Below, piece by piece: positions 15,938 to 24,885 of a DNA stretch of 64,000 nucleotides. Origin of the DNA: Lentimicrobium saccharophilum. GTDB lineage: Bacteria > Bacteroidota > Bacteroidia > Bacteroidales > Lentimicrobiaceae. The DNA lies in contig NZ_DF968183.1 in the NCBI RefSeq assembly GCF_001192835.1, positions 434,001 through 498,000 on the forward strand, in the 5' to 3' direction. The notes beneath the pieces were generated by a model. The model made no database searches, was not told where the DNA came from, and saw only the letters and a program-made list of their open reading frames with translations. Both the position numbers and the translations under genes were made by a program. The stretch's first letter is position 1. Each line of letters starts with the position of its first letter.

Positions 15938-17629
15938 CTATTTTATGACCTTTTTGGTTGTAACGGCATAACCATCTGACACCTGAAGCATGTAAATTCC
16001 GGAAGGGTAACTGTCAAGGTTATTCAGAGCGACCATATTTTTACCCTTCGCGATTTCAACGCCGATCAGACTGCTCACAACTTTGCCGTTTGAATTGATC
16101 AGTCTTATATCAAGAACAATCGGATAATTTGCGGTTACTTCCAGACTTATGCGGGAGGTGAACGGATTGGGAAAGGTTTTTAATTCATGAAAGGCTTTTT
16201 GCTCATGGATTACTGATTGGGTGAGGAGAGAGTTGGCCTGAACAAAATCTGGAATTCCCCAACCTTTGAGGTTATCGGGACCTGATGATTGAGAAGCGCT
16301 CATCCTGATTGCATTGATCAGTTCCATATTGGTGAATGTTGGGTTGGCCTGCCACAAACAAGCCGCGGCACCGGCGATAATGGGAGAAGAGAAAGATGTT
16401 CCGCTTCCTCCTGCCACTCCTGAGGGGATTGTGGCAACAATTGTCTGTTGCCCCTGGGCTGTAACATCCGGTTTTATTCTTCCGTCGGCGGTAGGACCTT
16501 TTGAGCTGAAATAGGCATATGCACCGGCCAGATCCACAGCGCCAACAGTAAGCACACTGTCTCCGTCAGCAGGCGCTGTGATATACTGCCATGCATTTGC
16601 GCCGGAGTTACCTGCGCTGTTCACCACCAGGATTCCCTTTGCAGCGGCCATATCCGCACCTATTGTTACCACCGCTGTATTCCCGTCCATATCACTGTAT
16701 GTGTGATTCTCGGCGGGATCGTCGAAAGTACTGTAGCCCAGCGATGAATTGATGATATCAACACCGGCAGAATCAGCAAATTCAGCAGCATTAACCCAAT
16801 AATACTCCTCCATGATATATTCTGAAACAGCATCTTCCGAGCGCAACAACCAGTACGAAGCCTTCGGAGCGGTCCCGATCAGTTGTCCCGGGAGGTTGCC
16901 ACCCATGGTTGACAATACCATCGTACCATGGGTACTGATGCCTGTATGATAGACATTGTTGCCAGGCTGAACAAAATCGCGCGTACCGAGAATCTGTCCG
17001 TGTGCACGTAAACTGTCAAAAGCCTGCATCACATCCACACTGTTATATCCTGCATCAATCACACCGATGGTTATTCCATTTCCGGTGAAGTTCAGGGCAT
17101 GCAACTGGTCGATATTGATCATCCGGGCCTGGTTCAATGAAGCGCCATAATTATAGGCAGCCTGACTCTTATAAACTTGACCTTTGATCCTGGAAGCCGG
17201 TTTTTCAATTACCTCATTATCAAAATATGGCTTCTCTGAGTTTCTCGTATCCAATGCAAAAAGATGGTCGGCTGATTGCATGTGCCTGATGAAAGGTTTC
17301 TTTGAGATCTGCATAGCCACTTCAGGACGATCAACCCTGATAATCACAAGATTCAGCCATTTGGATTTGTAGATGACCTCAGCACCGGCGTCTTTTAACT
17401 GGTTAATATATGAAGAGCTGACAGGCAAATCAGTCTCATTAACAGGAATCTGCTGTATCAAACGGCGCTCAACTGACTTCTGAGAAAGAAATTTTGCCGG
17501 CTCGGCAATGCTATACTCTGAAAACTGCTTATCAAGCAACTTTACTTCATAATAGTAAGCACGTTGCTGACTATAGGCAGAGAAGGCCAGTGCGAAAAAT
17601 AATATTCCGAAAATAATCGTTTGCTTCAT
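15938..17629 (-). CDS. Secreted S8 (subtilisin-like) serine protease with T9SS sorting domain
   Basis: I take the ATG at 17629 (563 residues) rather than a TTG nine bases earlier. A signal peptide (MKQTIIFGILFFALAFSAYS) is followed by an N-terminal inhibitor-like region (about 25-160) and a peptidase domain. The triad is Asp192 in GVIDAGY, His234 in THGTMV and Ser412 in GTSFSSP, with Asn341 of the oxyanion hole in NSAGNSG. The last 80 residues (from FPNPFTSRISLEV to a Lys-rich end with GIYMLQVSDGYAVTTKKVIK) are a type A T9SS C-terminal domain. The enzyme should therefore cross the outer membrane and be released or anchored there. It stands alone with its own promoter and terminator. Confidence 0.95.
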   Translation of the reverse strand: MKQTIIFGILFFALAFSAYSQQRAYYYEVKLLDKQFSEYSIAEPAKFLSQKSVERRLIQQIPVNETDLPVSSSYINQLKDAGAEVIYKSKWLNLVIIRVDRPEVAMQISKKPFIRHMQSADHLFALDTRNSEKPYFDNEVIEKPASRIKGQVYKSQAAYNYGASLNQARMINIDQLHALNFTGNGITIGVIDAGYNSVDVMQAFDSLRAHGQILGTRDFVQPGNNVYHTGISTHGTMVLSTMGGNLPGQLIGTAPKASYWLLRSEDAVSEYIMEEYYWVNAAEFADSAGVDIINSSLGYSTFDDPAENHTYSDMDGNTAVVTIGADMAAAKGILVVNSAGNSGANAWQYITAPADGDSVLTVGAVDLAGAYAYFSSKGPTADGRIKPDVTAQGQQTIVATIPSGVAGGSGTSFSSPIIAGAAACLWQANPTFTNMELINAIRMSASQSSGPDNLKGWGIPDFVQANSLLTQSVIHEQKAFHELKTFPNPFTSRISLEVTANYPIVLDIRLINSNGKVVSSLIGVEIAKGKNMVALNNLDSYPSGIYMLQVSDGYAVTTKKVIK

Positions 17630-17702
17630 CGTAATCAATTAATTCTGATAATCAGAACAAGCAGGGCAATAAAAAGTTTACCGTTCCCGTCCTGACCATT
17701 TG

Positions 17703-17735
17703 CAAAGATCGGTAATTCCTGTATTGATTTTCAAA
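17703..17735 (-). promoter_or_regulatory. Promoter of the subtilase gene (variant -7)
   Basis: Minus strand TTTG (17732-17735), a 21-nt spacer and GATCTTTG (17703-17710), one mismatch from TAnnTTTG. The same GATCTTTG occurs before the DUF362 gene at 63177. Confidence 0.45.
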
Positions 17736-17855
17736 ATGTTGACTTTATTTTATAGCCGGAAAGAATAAAATGTAATGACCATTGCCCGCCGTTGAAAGAA
17801 AAAATTAAGATATACTGCTGACAAACTGCTCTGACCTTTATAAAATAAAATATGC

Positions 17856-18722
17856 TTAATCCTGCCGGATGGCAGACGCGAAACGTTGTTTACCAGACAG
17901 ATCGGTGAGTATTTCCACATGGCTGAATCCCATTTCAGTCAGAAGCTGCCTGATGTTATCCCCTTCCGCTTCATTGATCTCAAACCAGAGCGAACCGCCC
18001 GGCTTCAGGTTAATCCAGGCGAATTCAGCAATAGAACGGTAAAATATCAATGCATCATGATCATCAACAAACAAAGCCAGCACCGGCTCATATTTCAGCA
18101 CATTGGGCTGCATGAAAACCTTTTCCGATTCCTTAACATAAGGCGGATTGCTGACAATCAGATCATACAAATCTTCTGCGGGCCAACTACTCTTATCAAG
18201 GATATCAACTTTATAAAACCTCACACTATGGTTATGCTTTTCAGCGTTGGCTGAAGCGATCTCAATTGCAATATCGCTGATGTCGAAGGCGGTAATTTCG
18301 GGCCTGGTTAATAGTACCGAAAGGCTGACAGCAATGGCGCCGCTTCCGGTTCCGATATCCAGAACGCGTAAGCCACTGAAATCACTGTATTTTTCTGCAA
18401 TCCGCATTACCAGCGCTTCCGTTTCAGGTCTGGGAATCAACACCCCGGGTTTAAGCACAAACTCGAGATTACAAAACCAGGTTTTCCCTGCCACATATTG
18501 AACCGGCATCTGTTGAATGAGGGACGGAATCGCTTGTTTTACAGCGGATTCAAATTCAGACGTGGCTTCATCGTTCCTGATTAACAACCATTCTGCATCA
18601 GAAAGGCCATGCAGCCCACGAAAAAGAAAGCGTTGAATTGCCCGTGCTTCCCTTTCTCCGTAGACTGACACTATTGAGTTAAACAGATGCTTTTCAAGTT
18701 CCCGGTTTGTCATACTGTTCAT
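17856..18722 (-). CDS. prmC: Peptide chain release factor N5-glutamine methyltransferase
   Basis: The 288-residue SAM-dependent enzyme methylates the GGQ glutamine of release factors. An N-terminal helical domain (1-85) is followed by a Rossmann methyltransferase with LDIGTGSGAIAVSL (SAM-binding motif I), DISDIAIEIASANA, and the catalytic NPPYV motif that contacts the glutamine side chain. RPETEALV before motif I is also typical of PrmC. Start at 18722; an in-frame ATG nine bases later is possible. A TAATTTTG box on the minus strand (18731-18738) lies only 9 nt ahead, giving a very short or no leader. Divergent from the next gene. Confidence 0.95.
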   Translation of the reverse strand: MNSMTNRELEKHLFNSIVSVYGEREARAIQRFLFRGLHGLSDAEWLLIRNDEATSEFESAVKQAIPSLIQQMPVQYVAGKTWFCNLEFVLKPGVLIPRPETEALVMRIAEKYSDFSGLRVLDIGTGSGAIAVSLSVLLTRPEITAFDISDIAIEIASANAEKHNHSVRFYKVDILDKSSWPAEDLYDLIVSNPPYVKESEKVFMQPNVLKYEPVLALFVDDHDALIFYRSIAEFAWINLKPGGSLWFEINEAEGDNIRQLLTEMGFSHVEILTDLSGKQRFASAIRQD

Positions 18723-18793
18723 TAAAACGACAAAATTAATCCGAAAAATCCATCATAATAACTGGTTTTCTCTTTCGGGGTATTTTGATTTGA

Positions 18794-18801
18794 TAACTTT
18801 G
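18794..18801 (+). promoter_or_regulatory. -7 box upstream of the unrecognised gene at 18819
   Basis: TAACTTTG fits TAnnTTTG 17 nt before the ATG; no proper -33 TTG is seen. Confidence 0.45.
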
Positions 18802-18818
18802 TCAATTAAATACCGTTT

Positions 18819-19835
18819 ATGGCTGGTTTTTTCCTGAATGAAACAGAATATAATATAGATGCCGGCCATCATTCTATTACTGTGCCGGAAGCGATCAGGG
18901 ATGAAATTAAGGGAACATCCCTCCTGATCAGACAATTTTTGCCTGACAATCTGAGCTATTCCCTGGTGGATTTAAGCTCGGCTCCGGCGGGATTATTGTC
19001 CGGTTCAATGATATACACCCCCAAAGGACTGGTTGGTTTGCTGAAGGAATGCAGTTTTTTTGTTCCCCTGTCGGGTCTGGTAAATGAATATTCCCTGACC
19101 AGACCCGAGAACCATGAGCTGCTCACAGCGGTTGTTTTTTTCTATCTGAATCTTAATCCATTTCCAACAGATTTGATGTCGCTTTGGCTGATGGAAACAG
19201 GCATTGCGAAAGACACTGCTGACCGGATTTCCGAAGCGGTTTTTATTTGCAGGACTGAAAAGGATGAATCAACTGGCCTTTCTGATAAGTTTTTCAAAAA
19301 GGTTAATCCCGGTGTCTCAACCAATTCCTTTTACAATCACCGTTTAGCACAACCCGATGATATCCCGGCATTTACAGGTGCCGAAGGATTAGCATTGGTT
19401 TATGATCTGTTCACTTTTCACAGGATTGCAGATAACCATAAAGGGGACAGATACCTGTTGCTTGACCAGCTTCCCGAAACCGGGTTCATTGTTCAGGATC
19501 ACCATCACCTGGTGCTTGGACTGAGCATCACGCTGTTGGAACTTTCTGTGATCTCGGAATCAGTGCTGCCTGAATTATTCAACCTGATCCTGCGAAAAAC
19601 TGTCCTCTGGGAGCGCAGTCTGTTAAGTCTGGGTAGTTTTATTCAACTGACCGGGGCTGAATTTACTGAAAGCATCAGTAAAAGCGCAATAACTGCCTCT
19701 CTTGTTATCAGCCATGGACACGGACAGTATCTGCCGGTGCCTTATGCTGATATTGAACCTGATTATATTCTGCATAAACCCATAAACGATGGTATACCTG
19801 TTTATCTGATCATTAAGCGCCAGGGTACATCATAA
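18819..19835 (+). CDS. Protein of unknown function (338 residues)
   Basis: I do not recognise this family. The product has no signal peptide, no convincing membrane segment and no known catalytic motif. It contains a His-rich turn (QDHHHLVLG, about 226-234), an acidic stretch with several Ser and Glu residues, and an ISHGHGQYLPVPYADIEPDY segment near the C-terminus. Hydrophobic strands alternate with polar loops, so it looks like a folded cytoplasmic alpha/beta protein. It starts with ATG behind a TAACTTTG box and precedes a DMT transporter by 50 nt. A short reverse frame over its start (to 18753) is a shadow. Confidence 0.7.
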   Translation: MAGFFLNETEYNIDAGHHSITVPEAIRDEIKGTSLLIRQFLPDNLSYSLVDLSSAPAGLLSGSMIYTPKGLVGLLKECSFFVPLSGLVNEYSLTRPENHELLTAVVFFYLNLNPFPTDLMSLWLMETGIAKDTADRISEAVFICRTEKDESTGLSDKFFKKVNPGVSTNSFYNHRLAQPDDIPAFTGAEGLALVYDLFTFHRIADNHKGDRYLLLDQLPETGFIVQDHHHLVLGLSITLLELSVISESVLPELFNLILRKTVLWERSLLSLGSFIQLTGAEFTESISKSAITASLVISHGHGQYLPVPYADIEPDYILHKPINDGIPVYLIIKRQGTS

Positions 19836-19861
19836 CACCCGTAAGGTCCTGTGCCATTCAC

Positions 19862-19869
19862 TATATTTG
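19862..19869 (+). promoter_or_regulatory. -7 box upstream of the first DMT transporter
   Basis: TATATTTG, followed by CGC, fits TAnnTTTG 16 nt before the ATG at 19886; a -33 element is not evident. Confidence 0.4.
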
Positions 19870-19885
19870 CGCAAATTTCAGCCTG

Positions 19886-20752
19886 ATGATTTATCTCTTT
19901 TTTGCTGTAGCCGCATCTACCCTTATTCTGGTCTGCTTTAAACTTTTTGAACGGTATAAGATTGACAGTTTTTCGGCCATTACGATCAACTACATTGTAG
20001 GAGCCTTGTTTGGATTCGGGTATACCGGACGAAACTTTACATTAACCCTCTCCCCTGTGGCCGACTGGATGATTATGTCGCTGATTACCGGGGCATTGCT
20101 GATTCTGGGATTTGTCATGTTCTCCATATCAGCCCGGAAAGCCGGCATCGCGCTGACGGCAATCAGCAGCAGAATGTCCGTAATTATCCCGGTTATCATC
20201 GGATTGGCTGTGATCGGCGATAAAGCCGGGCCAATAAAAATTACCGGTATATTATTGGCTCTAATCGCATTTTACCTGACCCTGAAGAAAGATAAGGCCC
20301 TCGTGCTGATGGCCAATGTAATCTTTATCCCTGTATCGGTCTTTTTGTTAATGGGATTGAATGATTCAGCCGTAAAAATCACGCAGCATTTTTTTCTTCC
20401 GGCGGGGAATGAGGCAGCCTATGTAACATATGCAGCTTCAGCTTTTGCTGTTGCCTTTGTTTTTGGGGCCATAATCAGTGTTTACAGGTTGTTGAAGCAA
20501 AATGTAAAAATAAAGCCCATTGATTTGCTTGCCGGAGTAACTCTTGGCTTATTAAACTGGTATTCATTATTTTATCTGCTCAAAGGATTGGAGTTGGTAC
20601 AGGTCTCTGTTTTTATTCCCCTGCTCAACGTCAGTGTGGTTATTCTTTCTTCTTTAACCGGTTATTTTATTTTCAGGGAAAAGCTGAAAACAATCAACTG
20701 GGTTGGGATTGCCGTTTCCGTCATTGCAATTTACCTGATTGCAGCCGGGTAA
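19886..20752 (+). CDS. DMT superfamily (EamA-like) transporter
   Basis: A 288-residue protein with about ten membrane helices in two halves, each ending in a conserved Gly- and Ala-rich helix followed by short basic loops (LALIAFYLTLKKDKA and, at the end, GIAVSVIAIYLIAAG). This is the drug/metabolite transporter plan. The typical linker before the last helix, FREKLKTINWVGI, is present. The substrate cannot be predicted; relatives export amino acids, sugars or small metabolites. The ATG at 19886 directly precedes the first helix. Confidence 0.85.
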   Translation: MIYLFFAVAASTLILVCFKLFERYKIDSFSAITINYIVGALFGFGYTGRNFTLTLSPVADWMIMSLITGALLILGFVMFSISARKAGIALTAISSRMSVIIPVIIGLAVIGDKAGPIKITGILLALIAFYLTLKKDKALVLMANVIFIPVSVFLLMGLNDSAVKITQHFFLPAGNEAAYVTYAASAFAVAFVFGAIISVYRLLKQNVKIKPIDLLAGVTLGLLNWYSLFYLLKGLELVQVSVFIPLLNVSVVILSSLTGYFIFREKLKTINWVGIAVSVIAIYLIAAG

Positions 20753-21022
20753 ATCCGGGTCGGTAAATGGCTGGTATTCGCTGCAATAATGAATAAGATT
20801 TTATAATGTAGCCGTCAGATTCTGTTTCATGAACTGTAGCAGTTTCATTTATTCAAGACATTTCATCACTTCAGACATAAAAACGCTGAAATCAGCAGTT
20901 ACAATTTGTGATTCCCGGCTATTATCAGTTAGTCCGGTACAATTATCAAAAGATTTCAACACCCGGCCAATCACATCAGAAACTTTGTACCTTTAATTAT
21001 TAACCCTTTAACCCGTTACCTC

Positions 21023-23383
21023 ATGAAGCGAATTTTAAACTGCTTTACTTACATTGTTGTATTGATGGCAATTGTGCCTTCCGGGCAGCTTTCCGGACAG
21101 AGTTATCTGCCGTTTTCACAGAGCAATTACAGCGGTTCTGCAGGGTTGTTGCTGCAACCTGCCTCCATTGCCGATAGCCGTTACCGTTTCGACATGACAG
21201 TTTTTGGTGCTGAAATGATGGCAAACAACACTTTTGTTGCGCTTGACAAAAAGACTTTTTTTAAGCCATCTACCTGGGAGGACGAGGATTTCGGCGATAA
21301 GTACGTTTTCCGGAAGTATGACGGAAAAGATAAATACGGGTTTGTGAGTGCAGGTGCTATTCTGCCATCATTCATGATCAACCTTGATGAGAATTCAGCA
21401 ATCGGATTCACTTCAAGGACACGAGTGATGTTAAACATCGACAATATCACGGAAGACCTGGCACAGCTCTTCAGCGAAAGATTTGATTACGAACCGCTGC
21501 TCAGGAAAACGCTCACCAATGCAAACTTCAGTATGCAGGCAAACTCCTGGGCTGAGTTCGGATTTACCTATGCCACGGTAATTCTGAATAAACAGAAACA
21601 CTTTCTGAAAGGAGGCGCTACCCTGAAATACCTGCAGGGGCTGAGTTCAGGTTATGTGTTTATCAATGACCTCACATACAGGCTCGACAGCCCTGATACA
21701 TTGTCACTGTTTCAGTCAAAGGTCAACTATGGTATCTCTGAAACATTTGATGAGGAGGGTAATCCAGCATTTAAAAGCCTTCCCGGGCCGGGGATCGGCT
21801 TCGATCTGGGCCTGGTATATGAGTACCGGCCGGATATTGCTTCATTCACCTATTCCATGGACGGTAAAGACGGCCTGCTCAGGGGTGACAAGGATAAATA
21901 TCTCTTCAGGCTGGGAATCTCTCTGCTTGATTTTGGCAGCATCAGGTACAATAAAGGTTTTTACAGCCAGGATTTTAATGCTGACATAAGGGATTGGTAT
22001 ATTCATGGCATGGAAATTAATTCGATTTCAGATATCAATGATACCCTGCGTGCCCGCTTCGGATTCAATGATAATACCAATGAATCATACAGCATGGGAC
22101 TTCCAACGTCCCTGAGCCTGCAGGCGGACTTCAATCTTGGAGCAGGTTTTTACCTGAATTTCACGCCTTTCTTCGCCCTTCGTAAGGGAACCAATATGAT
22201 ATCGAAAACACATTACGTTACGTCCTATACATTTACACCCCGTTACGATCACAAATGGTTTGGATTTGCGATACCAGTTCATCTGGATCAGTTTAACCGC
22301 TTTAATGCAGGTCTCAGCCTGCGCCTTGGTCCCGTATGGGTAGGATCCAATACCATTATCAATAACAGGTTGGCAAAACAGAGTTATGCGCTTGATGGCT
22401 ATATAATGTTCAAGATTCCTGTGTACCGCAGTGTAAAGGGCGACAAAGACAATGACGGTGTCAGCGATGAGAATGATCTGTGTCCCGATGTGCCTGGCAC
22501 CTGGGAGATGCGCGGATGCCCTGATGCTGATGCTGACGGCATCCCTGATCATCTGGACGATTGTCCGTATGATGCCGGAACCGAAGCGCTCAGGGGGTGC
22601 CCTGACCGCGATGGCGACGGAATTGCAGATAAGGACGACCAGTGTCCTGACCATCCCGGGCTTCCCCAATATAACGGATGCCCCGATTCAGATGGTGATG
22701 GCATTGTCGATCATCTTGATGAATGCCCTGACCAGCCGGGCTCTGCCAGTCTGAATGGCTGTCCCGACCGTGATGGAGACGGTATTCCCGACCGTTCAGA
22801 CCTCTGTCCGGATACACCCGGAAAACCGGAATTCGGTGGCTGCCCGTTTGCAGATTCTGACAAAGATGGCATCCCCGATGAAGACGATGACTGCCCGACG
22901 ATTCCTGGTCCGAAAGAATTTATGGGCTGCCCGGATACTGACGGCGATGGCATTTCTGACAAATATGACCTCTGTCCTACCATAGCCGGTGTACCCGAAA
23001 ATAATGGCTGCCCGGCAATCAAAAAGGAAGAAAAAGAAATCATCGACAGGGCATTCTCCAACCTGGAATTTGAATCCGGTAAGTCGGTAATCAAACCTGT
23101 TTCATACCCGGCACTCAACGAACTGGCTGAATTGCTCGTTCAAAAACCGGTATGGAAGGTGCAGCTTTCAGGCCATACGGATAATACAGGGAAACCGGAA
23201 TCCAATATGACCCTTTCGAAAAACAGGACGCAGGCAGTTAAGGATTACCTGATCAGCCGGGGTGTCGAAGAATACCGCATCCGCACAGAATGGTTCGGAC
23301 AGGAACGTCCCGTTGCCGATAACAAAACAGCAGCCGGTCGTCAGAAGAACAGAAGGGTTGAAATGAAGATTGTCTTCGATTAA
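21023..23383 (+). CDS. DUF5723-like outer-membrane protein with TSP3 repeats and OmpA domain
   Basis: 786 residues. A signal peptide (1-26, ending LSGQS) leads into a region of about 430 residues rich in aromatic, alternating strands, matching the DUF5723 barrel-like family of Bacteroidota. Residues about 473-665 hold seven thrombospondin type 3 calcium-binding repeats of the form DxDGIxDxxDxCP. Residues 670-786 are an OmpA C-terminal domain with LSGHTDNTG, NMTLSKNRTQAVKDYL and NRRVEM, expected to bind peptidoglycan. The protein would link the outer membrane to the cell wall. Codon use agrees with neighbours. No clear promoter: TACCTTTA near 20990 is one base off. Confidence 0.9.
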   Translation: MKRILNCFTYIVVLMAIVPSGQLSGQSYLPFSQSNYSGSAGLLLQPASIADSRYRFDMTVFGAEMMANNTFVALDKKTFFKPSTWEDEDFGDKYVFRKYDGKDKYGFVSAGAILPSFMINLDENSAIGFTSRTRVMLNIDNITEDLAQLFSERFDYEPLLRKTLTNANFSMQANSWAEFGFTYATVILNKQKHFLKGGATLKYLQGLSSGYVFINDLTYRLDSPDTLSLFQSKVNYGISETFDEEGNPAFKSLPGPGIGFDLGLVYEYRPDIASFTYSMDGKDGLLRGDKDKYLFRLGISLLDFGSIRYNKGFYSQDFNADIRDWYIHGMEINSISDINDTLRARFGFNDNTNESYSMGLPTSLSLQADFNLGAGFYLNFTPFFALRKGTNMISKTHYVTSYTFTPRYDHKWFGFAIPVHLDQFNRFNAGLSLRLGPVWVGSNTIINNRLAKQSYALDGYIMFKIPVYRSVKGDKDNDGVSDENDLCPDVPGTWEMRGCPDADADGIPDHLDDCPYDAGTEALRGCPDRDGDGIADKDDQCPDHPGLPQYNGCPDSDGDGIVDHLDECPDQPGSASLNGCPDRDGDGIPDRSDLCPDTPGKPEFGGCPFADSDKDGIPDEDDDCPTIPGPKEFMGCPDTDGDGISDKYDLCPTIAGVPENNGCPAIKKEEKEIIDRAFSNLEFESGKSVIKPVSYPALNELAELLVQKPVWKVQLSGHTDNTGKPESNMTLSKNRTQAVKDYLISRGVEEYRIRTEWFGQERPVADNKTAAGRQKNRRVEMKIVFD

Positions 23384-23390
23384 TGTTAAT

Positions 23391-24395
23391 ATGACTTTAC
23401 GGATTACACCTGATCCTGAACGTTGCCGGGCTGTCGGTTTATTGACCGGCACGCTCAGGATCAGGCAATCATTTTATGAAAGAAGGTTTCTTAAAGCCCG
23501 GATGCATGAAGAAACCAAACTATGCATGCTGTTTGGTTCAGTGGCAATCTGCCATCAGACACACGCTTTGCACAGCGCAAAAAAAAACCTGTCCGGGTGG
23601 GATTATATGGAAGCTGTTTTTTTTAGCCTTGCGGAGCAAGGATCATGGCTGCTTGAACCCACCGTAGTTGCAAAAACTAATAAAAATGTCATCAGGAAGG
23701 CATTGCTGTCTGCCTTCAGCGACAACGGCCGTGCCGGAGATTCCTCGCTCGACAGGATTGACGAGCGGGCTGAATTATACCACGACCTTTGTAAAATCAT
23801 TACAAGACAATACGGAGGCAAATTCGGTCAGCTGCTCGCAGGTAGTGAAGGATTGTTAATGAACAATGGCTGTGGATTTTATGAATTGCTTGCTGCTTCA
23901 AAAGCTTTCGGCGATCCGGTTAGAAAAAAGTCCTCATTTCTTTTTAAACTGCTATATGATTCCGGCCTTTATACTGTTAATGATCCGGAAAACTTTGTAC
24001 CCATCATGGATTATCACATGCAACGCGTTTTGCTCAGGATGGGTTGCCTGATCATCAATGACAGGATACTTGAGGAAAAACTGATCAGCGGGGCTGAGAT
24101 GCAAAGCGATGAGCCTGTTAGAAGTGCATGTATTGAAGCATTAAAAATTATTGCCATTCATTCTGGTTTTCAACCCTGGGTCATGAATGATTTCTTCTGG
24201 CCTTTAGGTCGCTCCTGCTGCAATGAAACCACCCTTTGTTCCGATCATTTCTGTATAAAAAAGCCCTGCACATTTCATCTGATGACGGAAATCAGCGACC
24301 ACAGCGGGTGTGCTTTTGCATCCTGCTGCCTTGGAAAAAACGATTTGAAATACAGGTCATTCCGCGAACCCAATGTTAAAACACACTATTACTGA
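23391..24395 (+). CDS. HhH-GPD-like / queuosine-salvage-like protein with cysteine cluster
   Basis: I use the ATG at 23391 (334 residues); an upstream TTG overlaps the OmpA gene. By eye the middle resembles the queuosine 5'-phosphate N-glycosylase family (DUF2419, Qng1): LSGWDYMEAVFFSLAEQG, then RAELYHDLCKIITRQYGGKF, and FVPIMDYHMQRVLLRMG where Qng1 has an Asp-Tyr-Arg motif. The end recalls the endonuclease III iron-sulfur loop: LGRSC followed by C-x6-C-x4-C-x4-C spacing (EndoIII has HGRYTC and C-x6-C-x2-C-x5-C). Three more Cys follow. Both families are helix-hairpin-helix glycosylases, so a base- or nucleoside-cleaving enzyme with a metal cluster is my best guess. Its stop overlaps the HIT gene start by one base. 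Confidence 0.45.
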   Translation: MTLRITPDPERCRAVGLLTGTLRIRQSFYERRFLKARMHEETKLCMLFGSVAICHQTHALHSAKKNLSGWDYMEAVFFSLAEQGSWLLEPTVVAKTNKNVIRKALLSAFSDNGRAGDSSLDRIDERAELYHDLCKIITRQYGGKFGQLLAGSEGLLMNNGCGFYELLAASKAFGDPVRKKSSFLFKLLYDSGLYTVNDPENFVPIMDYHMQRVLLRMGCLIINDRILEEKLISGAEMQSDEPVRSACIEALKIIAIHSGFQPWVMNDFFWPLGRSCCNETTLCSDHFCIKKPCTFHLMTEISDHSGCAFASCCLGKNDLKYRSFREPNVKTHYY

Positions 24396-24868
24396 TGAAA
24401 AAAGACTGCCCATTTTGCGATTCACATGTCACTGCGCAGATATTTGCCACCGAGAACGGCTTTTCCGCATTATACAACCATTCTCCCATACTTCCCGGAC
24501 ATACCCTTATCATTCCGGACAAACACACCGGCAGCTTGTTTGAACTCAATGAAGAAGAAATATCAGGCTTTTTTACTTTTGCCCGTAAGGTTACTTCGTT
24601 TCTCACGGACATCTACCGGTCAGATGCCTATGACTGGTCGTTGCAGGAAGGCGTAGCTGCAGGACAAAGTGTGGATCATCTTCACCTGCATATTATTCCA
24701 CGTAAGCCGGGCGATCTTCCCGAAGGGGTGGAATGGTATGGAAAACTCCATGAGCAGCAATCCCTTGCATTGGACGACTCCGAAAGGATTGTTCTGAGCG
24801 AACGGGAGTATCAGGAAATCAGCCGGGCAATGAAGGAGAAATGGGACTCATTTGTCAGTCATCAGTAA
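24395..24868 (+). CDS. HIT family hydrolase
   Basis: 157 residues with a histidine triad, DHLHLHIIPR (His-x-His-x-His), near residues 90-99, and the N-terminal NHSPILPGHTLIIPDKH strand-helix typical of HIT proteins. A pair of cysteines (CPFCDSHV) at the N-terminus suggests the zinc-binding form. The family hydrolyses nucleoside phosphoramidates or dinucleoside polyphosphates. The ATG shares one base with the stop of the HhH-like gene (TGATG), so the two are translationally coupled and probably act in the same nucleotide-related task. Convergent with a DMT transporter gene. Confidence 0.92.
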   Translation: MKKDCPFCDSHVTAQIFATENGFSALYNHSPILPGHTLIIPDKHTGSLFELNEEEISGFFTFARKVTSFLTDIYRSDAYDWSLQEGVAAGQSVDHLHLHIIPRKPGDLPEGVEWYGKLHEQQSLALDDSERIVLSEREYQEISRAMKEKWDSFVSHQ

Positions 24869-24885
24869 TCTCATTTCCCCGGGAA

